Below, in pieces: positions 25,800 through 34,611 of a DNA stretch of 64,000 nt. The translations under genes and the position numbers were made by a program. Source of the stretch: JABFSA01 sp963827515 (GTDB lineage: Bacteria > Acidobacteriota > Vicinamibacteria > Vicinamibacterales > UBA2999); the NCBI GenBank assembly GCA_963827515.1, contig CAWHBF010000023.1:186001-250000 (forward strand), written 5' to 3'. Below the pieces are notes generated by a model, which saw only the letters and a list, made by a program, of their open reading frames with translations, ran no database searches and had not been told where the DNA came from. The first letter of the stretch is position 1; each line of letters begins with the position of its first letter.

Positions 25800-25828
25800 T
25801 TGCCCGGGTGCGCAGTTGCACGTAGAAT
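25800..25828 (+). promoter_or_regulatory. Possible sigma-70 promoter for the solute-binding protein
   Basis: TTGCCC (25800-25805) and TAGAAT (25823-25828) with a 17-base spacer; the start codon lies 23 bases after the -10 box. Confidence 0.4.
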
Positions 25829-25851
25829 CCGGGACGTTCATCGACCTCCGC

Positions 25852-26886
25852 ATGATCACACTCGCTCGCGCGCTCGCCTGTTTTCTGGTGCTGGGTGCCA
25901 CACTGGTGGCTCAATCCCCTGCACCCAACGACGCGATCTTCCGCTATCGAGGCGCGGACCGAGACGCACGTCTCGTCGAGCGCGCGAAGCGCGAAGGCCG
26001 CGTTGTCCTCTACACGTCGCTCGCGCCGACGGAGTCTCAACCCCTCGCGGCCGCCTTCGAAAAGAAGTACGGCGTCAAGGTGGAGCTGTGGCGTGCGCTG
26101 TCGGACCAGGTGGTACGGCGCACGATCACCGAGGCGCAGGCGCGCCGGCACGCCGTTGATGTCATCGAGACCAATGGCCCGGAGATGGAGATGCTGGCCC
26201 GCGAGAAGCTGCTGGGGGCTGTCTTCTCACCGCATATTGCGGACTTGCCGACGACAGCGGTTCCGGCACACCGATCCTGGTTTCCGGATCGCTTCAACTT
26301 CTACGTCGTCGCCTACAACACCACGAAAGTGCAGCGCGCGCAGATCCCTGCCACGTACGAAGGCTTCGCAGACCCGAAATGGAAGGGACGCATCGCGATC
26401 GAAGCCACTGACTCGGAGTGGATGGCGACACTCGTGAAGACGTGGGGTACGACCAAGGGAATGGACTACTTCCGCGCGCTGTCGGCACTTCGGCCCGAGG
26501 TTCGCCAGGGCCACGTTCTGCTCGCCGCGCTCGTCGCGGCGGGAGACGTTCCCATCGGCCTCACCGCGTACAACAGCAACGTGCTGCCGCTGAAGCGCAA
26601 GGGAGCGCCGATCGACTTCGTGCCGGTGCAGCCGGTGGTGGCGCGACCGCAGGGGATCGGCGTGGCCCTGAATGCCCCGCATCCGAATGCCGCGCTGCTC
26701 TTCACGGATTTCGTCCTGTCGCCCGAAGGACAGACACTGTTCGAATCGATGGGCCGCGTCCCTGCCAGCACGCGCGTGAAGAGCGAGCTCAACAACTTCC
26801 CTTTCACCATGATCGATGCCGCGACCGCGCTCGACGAGAAGGAGAAGTGGGAGACGCTCTGGAACGAACTGTTCCTGAAGAAGTAG
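25852..26886 (+). CDS. ABC transporter substrate-binding protein, iron-type (orphan)
   Basis: 344 residues from ATG 25852. The signal peptide ends near LVAQSPAP. It is a periplasmic binding protein of the extracellular solute-binding family 1/Fe(III) group: REGRVVLYTSLAPTESQPLAAAFEKKYGV, VDVIETNGPEMEML, FNFYVVAYNTTKV, FADPKWKGRIAIEATD, NAPHPNAALLFTDFVLSPEGQ and MGRVPASTRV. No permease or ATPase gene is adjacent, so its partner must be elsewhere or it may act as a sensor. Upstream in-frame extension overlaps the divergent DUF6625-like gene and is rejected. Confidence 0.87.
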   Translation: MITLARALACFLVLGATLVAQSPAPNDAIFRYRGADRDARLVERAKREGRVVLYTSLAPTESQPLAAAFEKKYGVKVELWRALSDQVVRRTITEAQARRHAVDVIETNGPEMEMLAREKLLGAVFSPHIADLPTTAVPAHRSWFPDRFNFYVVAYNTTKVQRAQIPATYEGFADPKWKGRIAIEATDSEWMATLVKTWGTTKGMDYFRALSALRPEVRQGHVLLAALVAAGDVPIGLTAYNSNVLPLKRKGAPIDFVPVQPVVARPQGIGVALNAPHPNAALLFTDFVLSPEGQTLFESMGRVPASTRVKSELNNFPFTMIDAATALDEKEKWETLWNELFLKK

Positions 26887-27123
26887 TCGGCGTACGTCCG
26901 TTCCGCCCCCCGCGTGCACACGGCTTCACAGCCTCGCCCGCCGCGCTCCGCTCCTTCTACCCTTGAACCCGCGACACCGTATCGCCCGGTCGACCACCGT
27001 CCGAAAGTACCTGCAACAGCCAGACAAATCGCAAAACTCGGCACTTACGCGCAGGGGCACGCAGCTGTGTGTCGCGAACATCCCGGCGGAAAACCGCCAG
27101 GCCAACGCCAGAGGGGACGTCAC

Positions 27124-27598
27124 ATGATCAACCATCGATCGACGAGATTCGCCGCGATTCTGTCCATGACGGTGCTCGGTGTCGCACTCGCGACGATGCC
27201 CGCCGACGCCCAGCCTTCGAACACCATCGGACGGGTCAAGATCGCCACGGGTTCCGCATTCGTGGTGCGCGCGGGCACGTCCATGCCGGCCTCACCAGGC
27301 CTCGCCTTGCTGGAAACCGACAGTCTCAAAACCGGCGCGGACGGACGGCTGGGCGTCTCGCTCAACGACGACACCCGGATCTCCATCGGCCCCGACAGCG
27401 AGGCTCGATTGTCGCGCTATCGCTACGCGCCGGCCGAGGGGGCGATTGCACTCGTGCTCAATTTCATCCGGGGTGCCGCCGTCTACGCGTCCGGGCAAAT
27501 CGCCAAGCTCTCACCCGACGCAGTGCGCCTCGAAACCCCAGCCGCCATCGTAGGGGTGCGCGGTACCGACCGTCGCCGTACGCGTGGATCCCGAGTGA
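27124..27598 (+). CDS. FecR-domain exported protein (frameshifted at C-terminus)
   Basis: About 157 residues. AGAGGGGACGT precedes ATG 27124. A signal peptide (VALATMPADAQ) is followed by a FecR fold: GRVKIATGSAFVVRAG, TDSLKTGADGRLGVSLNDDTRISIGPDSEARL and LETPAAIVGVRGTD. After GTD the written frame runs on into the next gene. The other frame gives VAVRVDPE and TGA 27596-27598, the normal end of the family. So an indel near 27570 hides a separate gene whose stop overlaps the next ATG (TGATG). FecR domains of this exported type bind or sense at the cell surface. The partner is probably the CHASE2 protein two genes on. Confidence 0.78.
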
Positions 27599-28236
27599 TG
27601 AGACTGGGCGCTGGGTTTGCCGTCCTCGGCCTCACCTGTGCGCTGGCGTCCGGCTGCGCACAGTTGAGACGGGTGGCAGTCGATGAACCCCAGCGCCCAC
27701 CACACGACCTCGCCGTCCTCCTTCCCGACTCGGATGGCACCGTTGGCCGCGCAACTGTCTCGAATGCAAGTGGCGCCACCGACCTCAGTGAAGCCCGCGC
27801 TGCAACGCGCATATCACGCAATCAGGCCCCTTCGGCAGCCACCGTCTTGACCGAGGCCGACGTGCAGCGGGAGTTCGGCGACGCGCTCTCCGCACTCCCG
27901 CCTGCACCTCAGACCTTTACCTTGCACTTCCAGTTCGAGTCCGAAAACCTCACCCCTGAGAGCATGGCCTTAGTCACCGCAACGCTCCGAGCCGTCAAGG
28001 AGCGCCCAGTACCCGACGTGCTTGTGGTGGGACACACGGACACGACCGGTCCGGCGGCGTTGAACTTCCAGCTCGCGCTCCGGCGGGCACAGACCGTCCA
28101 GGCTCTGCTCATGGCCGCCGGGCTCGATGAGAGCGCGGTCGCCGTCGCCTCACACGGCGAGGCCCAGCCGCTCGTGCCAACACCAGACAACACCTACGAA
28201 CCGCGGAACCGCCGCGTGCTCATCACGGTGCGATGA
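27598..28236 (+). CDS. OmpA-family lipoprotein
   Basis: 212 residues from ATG 27598. It has a lipoprotein signal with lipobox LASGC (Cys near residue 20). The C-terminal OmpA peptidoglycan-binding domain reads FTLHFQFESENLTPESMALVTATL, VLVVGHTDTTGPAALNFQLALRRAQTV and ASHGEAQPLVPTPDN, then NRRVLITV; the TD-x-G and NRRV elements are the expected ones. It likely anchors the complex to the cell wall. It overlaps FecR by TGATG and the CHASE2/HD-GYP gene by ATGA, so the three form a coupled operon. Confidence 0.88.
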   Translation: MRLGAGFAVLGLTCALASGCAQLRRVAVDEPQRPPHDLAVLLPDSDGTVGRATVSNASGATDLSEARAATRISRNQAPSAATVLTEADVQREFGDALSALPPAPQTFTLHFQFESENLTPESMALVTATLRAVKERPVPDVLVVGHTDTTGPAALNFQLALRRAQTVQALLMAAGLDESAVAVASHGEAQPLVPTPDNTYEPRNRRVLITVR

Positions 28237-30188
28237 CGGGCCGGTCCCGTCGAACGATGGTGTGCGTCGGCGCACTGCCGATGCTCCTCGTCGGCGTGCT
28301 CTGCCTCCTGCGCCCCGCTTTCCTGATCTCTCTCGAGCGTTCGGTGTACGACACGCTGGCGCGCGCAGCCGACCATCGCTCGCCGGGTGGTCGCGTCGTG
28401 ATCGTGGATGTGGACGAGCGGAGCCTGTCGGCGCTTGGCCAGTGGCCGTGGAGACGGGACCTCCTGGGCCAGCTCATCTCGAACCTCCGCAACCTCGACG
28501 CGTCGGTCATCGCGCTCGACATCATGTTCCCGGAGCCGGATCGATTCAGCGATCGAGCGATCGATCCCGACGCCGCCCTGGCGGCGTCGTTGAGCGGCGG
28601 CCGTGTCGTGTTGGGCTACGGGCTCACATTCGACGGTACTCGGAGGGCCATCACGCCGTGCGTGCAGCATCCATGGGGCGTATCGGTTGTCGAGCCGGCG
28701 AACGTCCGCGTGGAGCAGCCGTTCTTCGAGGCAACAAGCGCGGTGTGCAACCTGCCCCAACTCACCGCAGCAACCGACGCGTCCGGTTTCCTGAACGCGG
28801 CGCCTGATGCAGACGGCATCCTGCGCAGAGTTCCCCTGTTGGCCATGTTCGAGGGACGCACGTACCCGAGCCTGGCGCTGGCCGCGGTCTCCTCGGCGAC
28901 CGGCACCCGCGACGCGGTGCTCCACGTCGCCAATGCCAACGCCGCTGTGTTGTCGATCGGCGACCAGGACGTACCCCTCGACGGAAAGGGCAACATGCTC
29001 CTGCGATTCCGGGGGACGAAGGGCACGTTCGCATATCTTTCGGCGGTCGATGTGCTGCAGGGTAAGACACCGCCCGACGCGGTGCGCGGCAAGGTCGTCC
29101 TGGTAGGTACCACGGCCCTCGGCACGCGGGAGGTGGTCGCCACTCCGCTCGACACGCTGTTCACCGGTGTCGAGGTGCAAGCAACGGTCGCCGACAACCT
29201 GCTGCAGCGCGACCCGTACCGGCGTCCATTGCACGCCGTGGCCATCGAAACAGCGATCGCGTTCGGTCTTGGTGGTCTGGTCCTGCTCGTCGTATCGCGG
29301 CTCGGGCTTCTCTGGGGCTGGCTCGTCTCGACCGCCGCAGTCGGTTTTCTGTGGGGCACGGCCGTCTCGCTCATGTCGAACGCAGGACTCTTCGTCTCGC
29401 CGCTTTTTCCGACGCTCGGGGTTGCCACCGGACTCGTCGGCATGGTCGTCGCGGGGTTCACCACGGAGCGGGCACGGGCGGAGCGCGCCGGCGAGGCGAA
29501 CGAAACTTCCCGTCGCCTCATGGTGCAGACGCTCCTGTCGCTGACCGGAATCCGCGACGCGGAGACCGGCCGTCACTCACGCCGTACGCAACGCGTCACA
29601 CGCGTGCTGGCGCAGCGACTCGCCGCCCACCCGGCGTACCGAGATTTCCTGACTCCAGAGCGCGTGGAACTCCTGTCCAACCTGGCGCCCCTGCACGACA
29701 TCGGCAAAGTGGGTGTTCCGGATCGCGTGCTGAACAAGCCGGGACTACTGACCCCGGAAGAGATGCTCGAAATGCGACAGCATCCCCGTTACGGCCGCGA
29801 CGTCATCGAGCAGGCTCAGCGTGCCGCTGGTGTCCGCGACGACCTCACCCTGTCGCTCGCGAAGGATATCGTCTATACGCACCACGAGAAATGGGACGGC
29901 ACGGGATACCCAGAAGGGTTGCACGGGGCCGAAATCCCCATTCCCGGCCGAATCATGGCGCTGGTCGATGTCTATGACGCGGTGCACACGCGACGGCTCT
30001 ACGGTGCACCCCTGTCGCACAACGACACCATCGCGCTCATCCGGAAAGGCAGTGGCACCCACTTCGACCCTGCTGTCGTGGAGGCCTTCCTGGCCGTGTC
30101 CGACACGCTCCGTGCTCTCGCCGACGACGAAGACCCATCGTCAGCGACAGGCCGGGCGAATGCGCTGGTCAGCGGGGTCGGAGCCTAA
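28233..30188 (+). CDS. CHASE2 sensor with HD-GYP phosphodiesterase domain
   Basis: 651 residues. One N-terminal TM is followed by a periplasmic CHASE2 domain (RVVIVDVDERSLSALGQWPWRRD, VIALDIMFPEPD, GFLNAAPDADGILRRVPLL, VVLVGTTALGTREVVATPLD) and then three TM helices (about 345-415). The cytoplasmic HD-GYP domain has GRHSRRTQRVT, HDIGKVGVPD (His488-Asp489), THHEKWDGTGYPEG (His550-His551) and HFDPAVVEAF. All metal ligands look intact, so it should degrade cyclic di-GMP in response to an envelope signal. It is translationally coupled to the OmpA lipoprotein and FecR genes. Confidence 0.92.
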   Translation: MTGRSRRTMVCVGALPMLLVGVLCLLRPAFLISLERSVYDTLARAADHRSPGGRVVIVDVDERSLSALGQWPWRRDLLGQLISNLRNLDASVIALDIMFPEPDRFSDRAIDPDAALAASLSGGRVVLGYGLTFDGTRRAITPCVQHPWGVSVVEPANVRVEQPFFEATSAVCNLPQLTAATDASGFLNAAPDADGILRRVPLLAMFEGRTYPSLALAAVSSATGTRDAVLHVANANAAVLSIGDQDVPLDGKGNMLLRFRGTKGTFAYLSAVDVLQGKTPPDAVRGKVVLVGTTALGTREVVATPLDTLFTGVEVQATVADNLLQRDPYRRPLHAVAIETAIAFGLGGLVLLVVSRLGLLWGWLVSTAAVGFLWGTAVSLMSNAGLFVSPLFPTLGVATGLVGMVVAGFTTERARAERAGEANETSRRLMVQTLLSLTGIRDAETGRHSRRTQRVTRVLAQRLAAHPAYRDFLTPERVELLSNLAPLHDIGKVGVPDRVLNKPGLLTPEEMLEMRQHPRYGRDVIEQAQRAAGVRDDLTLSLAKDIVYTHHEKWDGTGYPEGLHGAEIPIPGRIMALVDVYDAVHTRRLYGAPLSHNDTIALIRKGSGTHFDPAVVEAFLAVSDTLRALADDEDPSSATGRANALVSGVGA

Positions 30189-30206
30189 TCGGAGCCATGG
30201 CGGGCT

Positions 30207-30235
30207 GGACAAGAGTCACGCTCTGTCGTAGCCTA
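30207..30235 (+). promoter_or_regulatory. Sigma-70-like promoter giving a leaderless transcript
   Basis: TGGACA (30207-30212), 17-base spacer, TAGCCT (30230-30235). The ATG at 30242 is six bases further, where transcription would start, and there is no ribosome site. Confidence 0.5.
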
Positions 30236-30241
30236 TCCGTT

Positions 30242-30715
30242 ATGCAACCGTTGATGCGTCTTGTGCTAATCGTGTTCGTGGCCCTTCTGGTCGTCCAATC
30301 ACCGGCGACCCTCGCCGGCCAGACCGCCGGAGGAAACCTCATCGTGTATGGGGATGTCACATACTTCTTTGGTCCAGGGAACCCTCTGAACTGCGCGCTG
30401 AACAGCCGGTTCAAGCGGGGCGAGCCGGTCGGTTTCCGCGTCACGGCTCTCGATCCCGTGACACGCGCTCGCGATCGCGCCGCGACGTTGGTCGTCCACC
30501 TGACCTACGGAGGCAAGACGATCGATCTTCCGATGCGCGACCGCCAGAACGAGAAGCAGCCGGAACGCACGTTCTGGGTAGTCAAGTGGGTCGTGCCCGC
30601 TGACGCGCCGGTTGGCGTCGTGAAGTACACGGTGAGCGCGAAGGATTCTCAGGGCCGCACGGGCGAGTTCATACCGTTCGACGTCCAGACATCGCAGATC
30701 ACGATCGTCGAGTAA
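30242..30715 (+). CDS. Exported hypothetical protein, Ig-like beta
   Basis: 157 residues from ATG 30242. The signal peptide is LVLIVFVALLVVQSPATLAGQ. The mature part is all-beta in pattern: GNLIVYGDVTYFFGPGNPLNCALNSRFKRGEPVGFRVTALDP (in segments), ATLVVHLTYGGKTIDLPM, FWVVKWVVPADAPVGVVKYTVSAKD and FIPFDVQTSQITIVE. This resembles an Ig-like or YtkA-like exported domain. I do not recognise the family. It is a single gene followed by a strong hairpin. Confidence 0.7.
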   Translation: MQPLMRLVLIVFVALLVVQSPATLAGQTAGGNLIVYGDVTYFFGPGNPLNCALNSRFKRGEPVGFRVTALDPVTRARDRAATLVVHLTYGGKTIDLPMRDRQNEKQPERTFWVVKWVVPADAPVGVVKYTVSAKDSQGRTGEFIPFDVQTSQITIVE

Positions 30716-30725
30716 CGCCAGGAAC

Positions 30726-30755
30726 GGTCTTCCGCTACCGAGGTGGCGGAAGACC
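30726..30755. terminator. Hairpin between convergent genes, probable bidirectional terminator
   Basis: Perfect 10-base arms GGTCTTCCGC (30726-30735) and GCGGAAGACC (30746-30755) around a 10-base loop, placed in the 50-base gap between two converging genes. There is no T tract on either side. Confidence 0.6.
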
Positions 30756-30764
30756 ACCCCTCCA

Positions 30765-31880
30765 TCACAGACGCAGGACGCGTGCTGCGTTTCCCGAGTA
30801 CAGACGGTCGCGGTCAGCGGCCGACAGCTTCAACCCGTCGATGATCTCCCTGGGACGCTCGTAGCCCATGTCGAAGCAGTAGTCGCTGCCCAGCATCACC
30901 CGATCGACACCTACCAGATCGATCAAGTCGCGCAGCAGCTGCGGCGAGTGCGTGATCGTGTCGTAGTGGAACCGGCGCAGGTACTCCGTGAACGGCCGCT
31001 CGGCGACGCCTTTGAGCTCGGGACGCACGCTCTGACCGTGCTGCAGTCGCCCCGAAATGTACGGCATGGCACCCCCGGCATGCGGAAGTACGATCTCGAG
31101 GCGCGGGAAGCGATCCATCACCCCGCCGAACACGAGGTACGACACGGCAATCGCGGTGTCGAACGGATTCCCCAGAATATTGGCCAGATAGAAACGCTGC
31201 AGACGGTTGGCGCCCATGGCCGCGGCAGCCTGATCGGGATGTAGCAGGACCGGCAGGTTGAGCGCCTCGCACTTGGCGTAGATTGGGAAGAGGGAGGGGT
31301 CCGACAGTTCCTTCCCGGCGAAGCTCGTGGGCATGTAGACACCACGAATCGCGCGTGAATTCGCGAGCCGGTCCAATTCCTTGACGGCCAGGTCCGGCGC
31401 CTGGAACGGCAGCGCCGCACAGCCGAAGAAACGCGTCGGATACGCCGTGTGTGCCTCGATCATCGAGTCGTTGACGATGCGCGCAAGCTCGGCGCCGCGC
31501 TCCGGCGTCGCCCAGTAGACGAAGGGCGTGGTGAGCGACAGCGCGTGCGTCGTCACGCCTTGCGCATCCATGCGCTCGATGCGCTTGGGCAGATCCCAGT
31601 ACGTCACGTCGATCGGGATACGGCCGCCGCCGATGTTGAATATGGGGGCATTCGGGTTCGAGAGGTCGAACGACACACCAGGCGGGCCACCCTGCTCGTT
31701 GATGCTCTTGACGAAGCGCTCGGGGAAATAGTGCGCGTGCACGTCCACGGCACCGCGCCCCGCCGTTTGACCCTGGGCCCGCGCCGTGCCCGAGCCAGCC
31801 GTCACCCCCAACCCGGCCGCGCAACACCCCATTGCGAGAAACCCCCGGCGGCTCACCTTCGAACGTTCGCGATCGTCCAT
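30765..31880 (-). CDS. Tat-exported amidohydrolase, ACMSD-like decarboxylase family
   Basis: 371 residues from ATG 31878-31880, chosen for the GGAGGAAA ribosome site seven bases upstream. The Tat signal is SRRGFLAMGCCAAGLG. The amidohydrolase-2 domain has VDVHAHYFPERF (HxH), LLHPDQAAA, LPHAGGAMPYISGR and LGSDYCFDMGYE. This family includes 2-amino-3-carboxymuconate semialdehyde decarboxylase and related non-oxidative decarboxylases. Tat export suggests folding with its metal in the cytoplasm and work in the periplasm. It is divergent from the ligase cluster. Confidence 0.85.
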   Translation of the reverse strand: MDDRERSKVSRRGFLAMGCCAAGLGVTAGSGTARAQGQTAGRGAVDVHAHYFPERFVKSINEQGGPPGVSFDLSNPNAPIFNIGGGRIPIDVTYWDLPKRIERMDAQGVTTHALSLTTPFVYWATPERGAELARIVNDSMIEAHTAYPTRFFGCAALPFQAPDLAVKELDRLANSRAIRGVYMPTSFAGKELSDPSLFPIYAKCEALNLPVLLHPDQAAAAMGANRLQRFYLANILGNPFDTAIAVSYLVFGGVMDRFPRLEIVLPHAGGAMPYISGRLQHGQSVRPELKGVAERPFTEYLRRFHYDTITHSPQLLRDLIDLVGVDRVMLGSDYCFDMGYERPREIIDGLKLSAADRDRLYSGNAARVLRL

Positions 31881-32073
31881 CTGCGCTTTCCTCCGCAACT
31901 CCCGTTGCAACCCGCGATTCGGCGTTTGATATTACTCCCGCCCTGCCTCGAGTCGCGACGCGGCTACGGATCGAGTGAGGTTGACGATTCCGGCCGGGTG
32001 AGGGAAATTGTAGGGCCTCCGGTTTGCGCAACACCCCGAGAGGCTGCCACCTCGACCCAAGGAGATCGCCGAT

Positions 32074-33610
32074 ATGAGCCCTTCGACCACGGGACCGACC
32101 ACGTTACTCGGCCTGATGAACTCGGTTCCTGCAGAACGCACTGCGGTCATCGTCCCCGAGCAGAACATTCGGATCAGCTACGGCGAGCTGCGGCGTCAGG
32201 TGGAGGCCTTTGCGGAGGCCCTGGCCGCCTCGGGTGTCGGCCGAGGCGACCGTGTCGGCATCGCGCTGCCCAATGGCCTTCCGAACATCGTCGCATTCCT
32301 TGGCGCGTCGATGGCTGGCACCGCGGCGCCACTCAATCCGGCGTACAAGGAAGACGAGTTTCGCTTCTACCTCGAAGACACGAACGCGCGCGTGCTCGTC
32401 CTGCCACCCGAGGGGATAGACGAGGCACGCCGAGCGGCGGCCGATGCGGTGCCTGTTCTGACTGTGGAGATGAGCGAGACCGGTACCGTCAGCCTGTCCG
32501 GCGTCACCAAGGGACGCCCGGTCACGCCGCCCACCATCGACGATGTCGCCCTCGTGCTGCACACGAGCGGCAGTACAGGACGACCCAAGCGCGTGCCGCT
32601 CAGCCATGCGAACCTGTCGATCTCCGCGGGCAACGTGGCGCGGAGCTACGCGCTCTCGCCGGAAGACGTGTCGCTGTGCGTGATGCCGCTTTTCCACGTC
32701 CATGGCCTCGTGGCCTCCACGCTCGCTACTCTCTCGACCGGAGGCACGGTCGTCGTCCCCGGTAAGTTCAGCCCGTTGTCGTTCTGGCGGATCGCTCGCG
32801 ACTACGGCGCCACCTGGTATTCGGCTGTACCCACGATTCATCAGCTGCTCCTGGCTCGGGTCGAACCCGGAGCGCCAAAGCCGGCAGGCGCCGAGAAGCT
32901 CCGCTTCATCCGGTCGTGCAGCGCATCACTTCCCCCGCAGGTCATGCACGACCTCGAGGCAGCGTTTGGAGCGCCCGTGCTGGAGGCGTACGGCATGACC
33001 GAGGCCGCCCATCAGATGGCGTCCAATCCCCTGCCCCCGGACGCGCGCCTTCCCGGATCGGTTGGGCCGGGAACCGACGTGCAGATCAGCATCATGGACA
33101 GCGAAGGACGCCACTTGCCGGCCGGCGAACGCGGAGAGGTCTGTATTCAAGGTCCCAACGTGATCCGCGGGTACGAGAACAATCCCGAAGCGAACGCCAC
33201 GTCATTCTTCAGCGGGTGGTTTCGCACCGGCGATCAGGGCGTGTTGGACGCGAACGGATATCTGACACTGGTCGGGCGGCTGAAGGAGTTGATCAATCGC
33301 GGCGGTGAGAAGATCTCGCCTCGCGAGATCGACGAAGTCCTCTTGACGCATCCGGCGATCGCGGAAGCCGTGTGCTTCGGCGTTCCACACCGGTCATGGG
33401 GAGAAGAGGTGGCAGCCGCCGTCGTGCTGCGCGCGACCGATTCAGGTACGGCGGCGACGGAGGCCGAATTGCTGGCCTTCTGCAAGGAGCGGCTCGCCGA
33501 CTTCAAGCGTCCGAAACAGATTCACATCACGGATGCGATTCCCCGTACGGCGACCGGGCAAGATTCAGCGTCGCGTCGTGGCGCAGGCGTTTGCGCCGCA
33601 GGCGTCGTGA
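32074..33610 (+). CDS. AMP-forming acyl-CoA ligase, oxalyl-CoA synthetase (AAE3/Pcs60)-like (frameshifted at C-terminus)
   Basis: About 511 residues. It activates a carboxylate with ATP and CoA. The P-loop is LHTSGSTGRPKRVPLSHANL; adenylate-binding segments are LEAYGMTEAAHQMASNPLPP and GWFRTGDQGVLD, then GRLKELINRGGEKISP. The MTEAAHQMxSNPLPP segment is the one I associate with the oxalyl-CoA synthetase AAE3/Pcs60 branch. The catalytic lysine motif is broken: CCGGGCAAG should read with one G fewer (GGG at 33556-33558), restoring ATGKIQRRVVAQAF and TGA 33608-33610. As written it appears fused to the next gene. The reductase start GTG 33607 overlaps its stop. Confidence 0.83.
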
Positions 33611-34611
33611 AGATCGTCATCGCCGGCGCCGGTGCGATCGGCGGCTACATCGGCGCACGGCTGACGCGCGCAGGCGCGAACGTGGTGCTCTTTGCCCGCG
33701 GGCCGCACCTGCGGGCCATGCAGGAGCGCGGCCTTCGCGTGATCAGCCCCGATGGCGACTTCGAGGTCAAGCCAGAGATCAGCGCCGATCTCGCGACGAT
33801 CGGCCGGGCTGACGTCGTTTTTCTTGGAGTGAAAGCTCACAGCCTGACCGGCCTGTCGCCTCAGCTTCATCCGCTCCTCGGCCCAGAGACACTCGTCGTC
33901 AGCACGCAGAACGGTATCCCGTGGTGGTACTTCCAGGACTACGGCGGCGAGCTCGACGGCTTGCGCCTCGAACGCGTCGATCCTGGAGGGGTTATCGCGG
34001 CGGCCATCGAGTCGCGGAGGGTCGTCGGGTCGCTGGCATACTTCGCCACCGATGTCGCCGAGCCGGGGGTGATTCATCACACCGAGGGCAATCGCATCAG
34101 TCTCGGAGAGCCCAACGGCACGAGATCCGACAGGACGAAAGCGCTCGCAGAAGTGCTCATCGGCGCCGGGTTCCGGTGCCCGGTCAGCGTCCGTTTTCGT
34201 CATGAAATCTGGGTCAAGCTGCTTGGAAACGTCGCGTTCAACCCGATCAGCGCCCTCACCGGCGGCACGCTCGAAGAGATCGTGCGCCATCCCGACACCT
34301 CACGCCTCGTGCGAGAGCTGATGCAGGAAACCGAGACGGTGGCCGGCAAGCTGGGCATCGAGCTGCCGATCTCAATCGACCAGCGCATGGCAGGGGCCGA
34401 GAAGGTGGGCGCGCACAAGACGTCGATGCTGCAAGACTTCGAAGCAGGACGCCCGATGGAGCTCGAGGCCGTCGTCGGCGCGGTCGTGGAACTGGGAGAG
34501 AAACTTGGGGTGTCAATGCCGTCCACGCGTGCCGTCTACGCGTGTGCGCGGCTCCTGGACGAGCACCGCGGACGACGAGTCGCTCCGCGAATGGAGGGGG
34601 TGGTCGCGTGA
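33607..34611 (+). CDS. Ketopantoate-reductase-family NADP-dependent oxidoreductase
   Basis: 334 residues from GTG 33607 (GTGA overlap with the ligase stop). The N-terminal Rossmann fold begins VKIVIAGAGAIGGYIGARLTRAG and is followed by GVKAHSL and STQNGIPWWYF. The C-terminal helical domain has WVKLLGNVAFNPISALTGG and EKVGAHKTSMLQDFEAGRPMELEAVVGAVVELG. PanE/ApbA fold enzymes reduce 2-oxo acids. In this C2-acid cluster the substrate may be another 2-oxo or beta-hydroxy acid rather than ketopantoate. It overlaps the downstream antiporter gene by GTGA. Confidence 0.85.
   Translation: MKIVIAGAGAIGGYIGARLTRAGANVVLFARGPHLRAMQERGLRVISPDGDFEVKPEISADLATIGRADVVFLGVKAHSLTGLSPQLHPLLGPETLVVSTQNGIPWWYFQDYGGELDGLRLERVDPGGVIAAAIESRRVVGSLAYFATDVAEPGVIHHTEGNRISLGEPNGTRSDRTKALAEVLIGAGFRCPVSVRFRHEIWVKLLGNVAFNPISALTGGTLEEIVRHPDTSRLVRELMQETETVAGKLGIELPISIDQRMAGAEKVGAHKTSMLQDFEAGRPMELEAVVGAVVELGEKLGVSMPSTRAVYACARLLDEHRGRRVAPRMEGVVA

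Noticed and set aside
27124..28236. FecR-OmpA fusion protein
   Set aside because: The internal segment contains a complete lipoprotein signal and the alternative frame gives a natural FecR end; two genes with an indel explain it better.
28194..29576. 460-codon leftward frame opposite the CHASE2/HD-GYP gene
   Set aside because: No recognisable domain, while the forward strand encodes two complete domains.
32074..34611. Bifunctional acyl-CoA ligase-ketopantoate reductase fusion of 845 residues
   Set aside because: A one-base correction at 33556-33558 restores the ligase lysine motif and a stop codon overlapping a GTG start of the reductase, so these are two genes.
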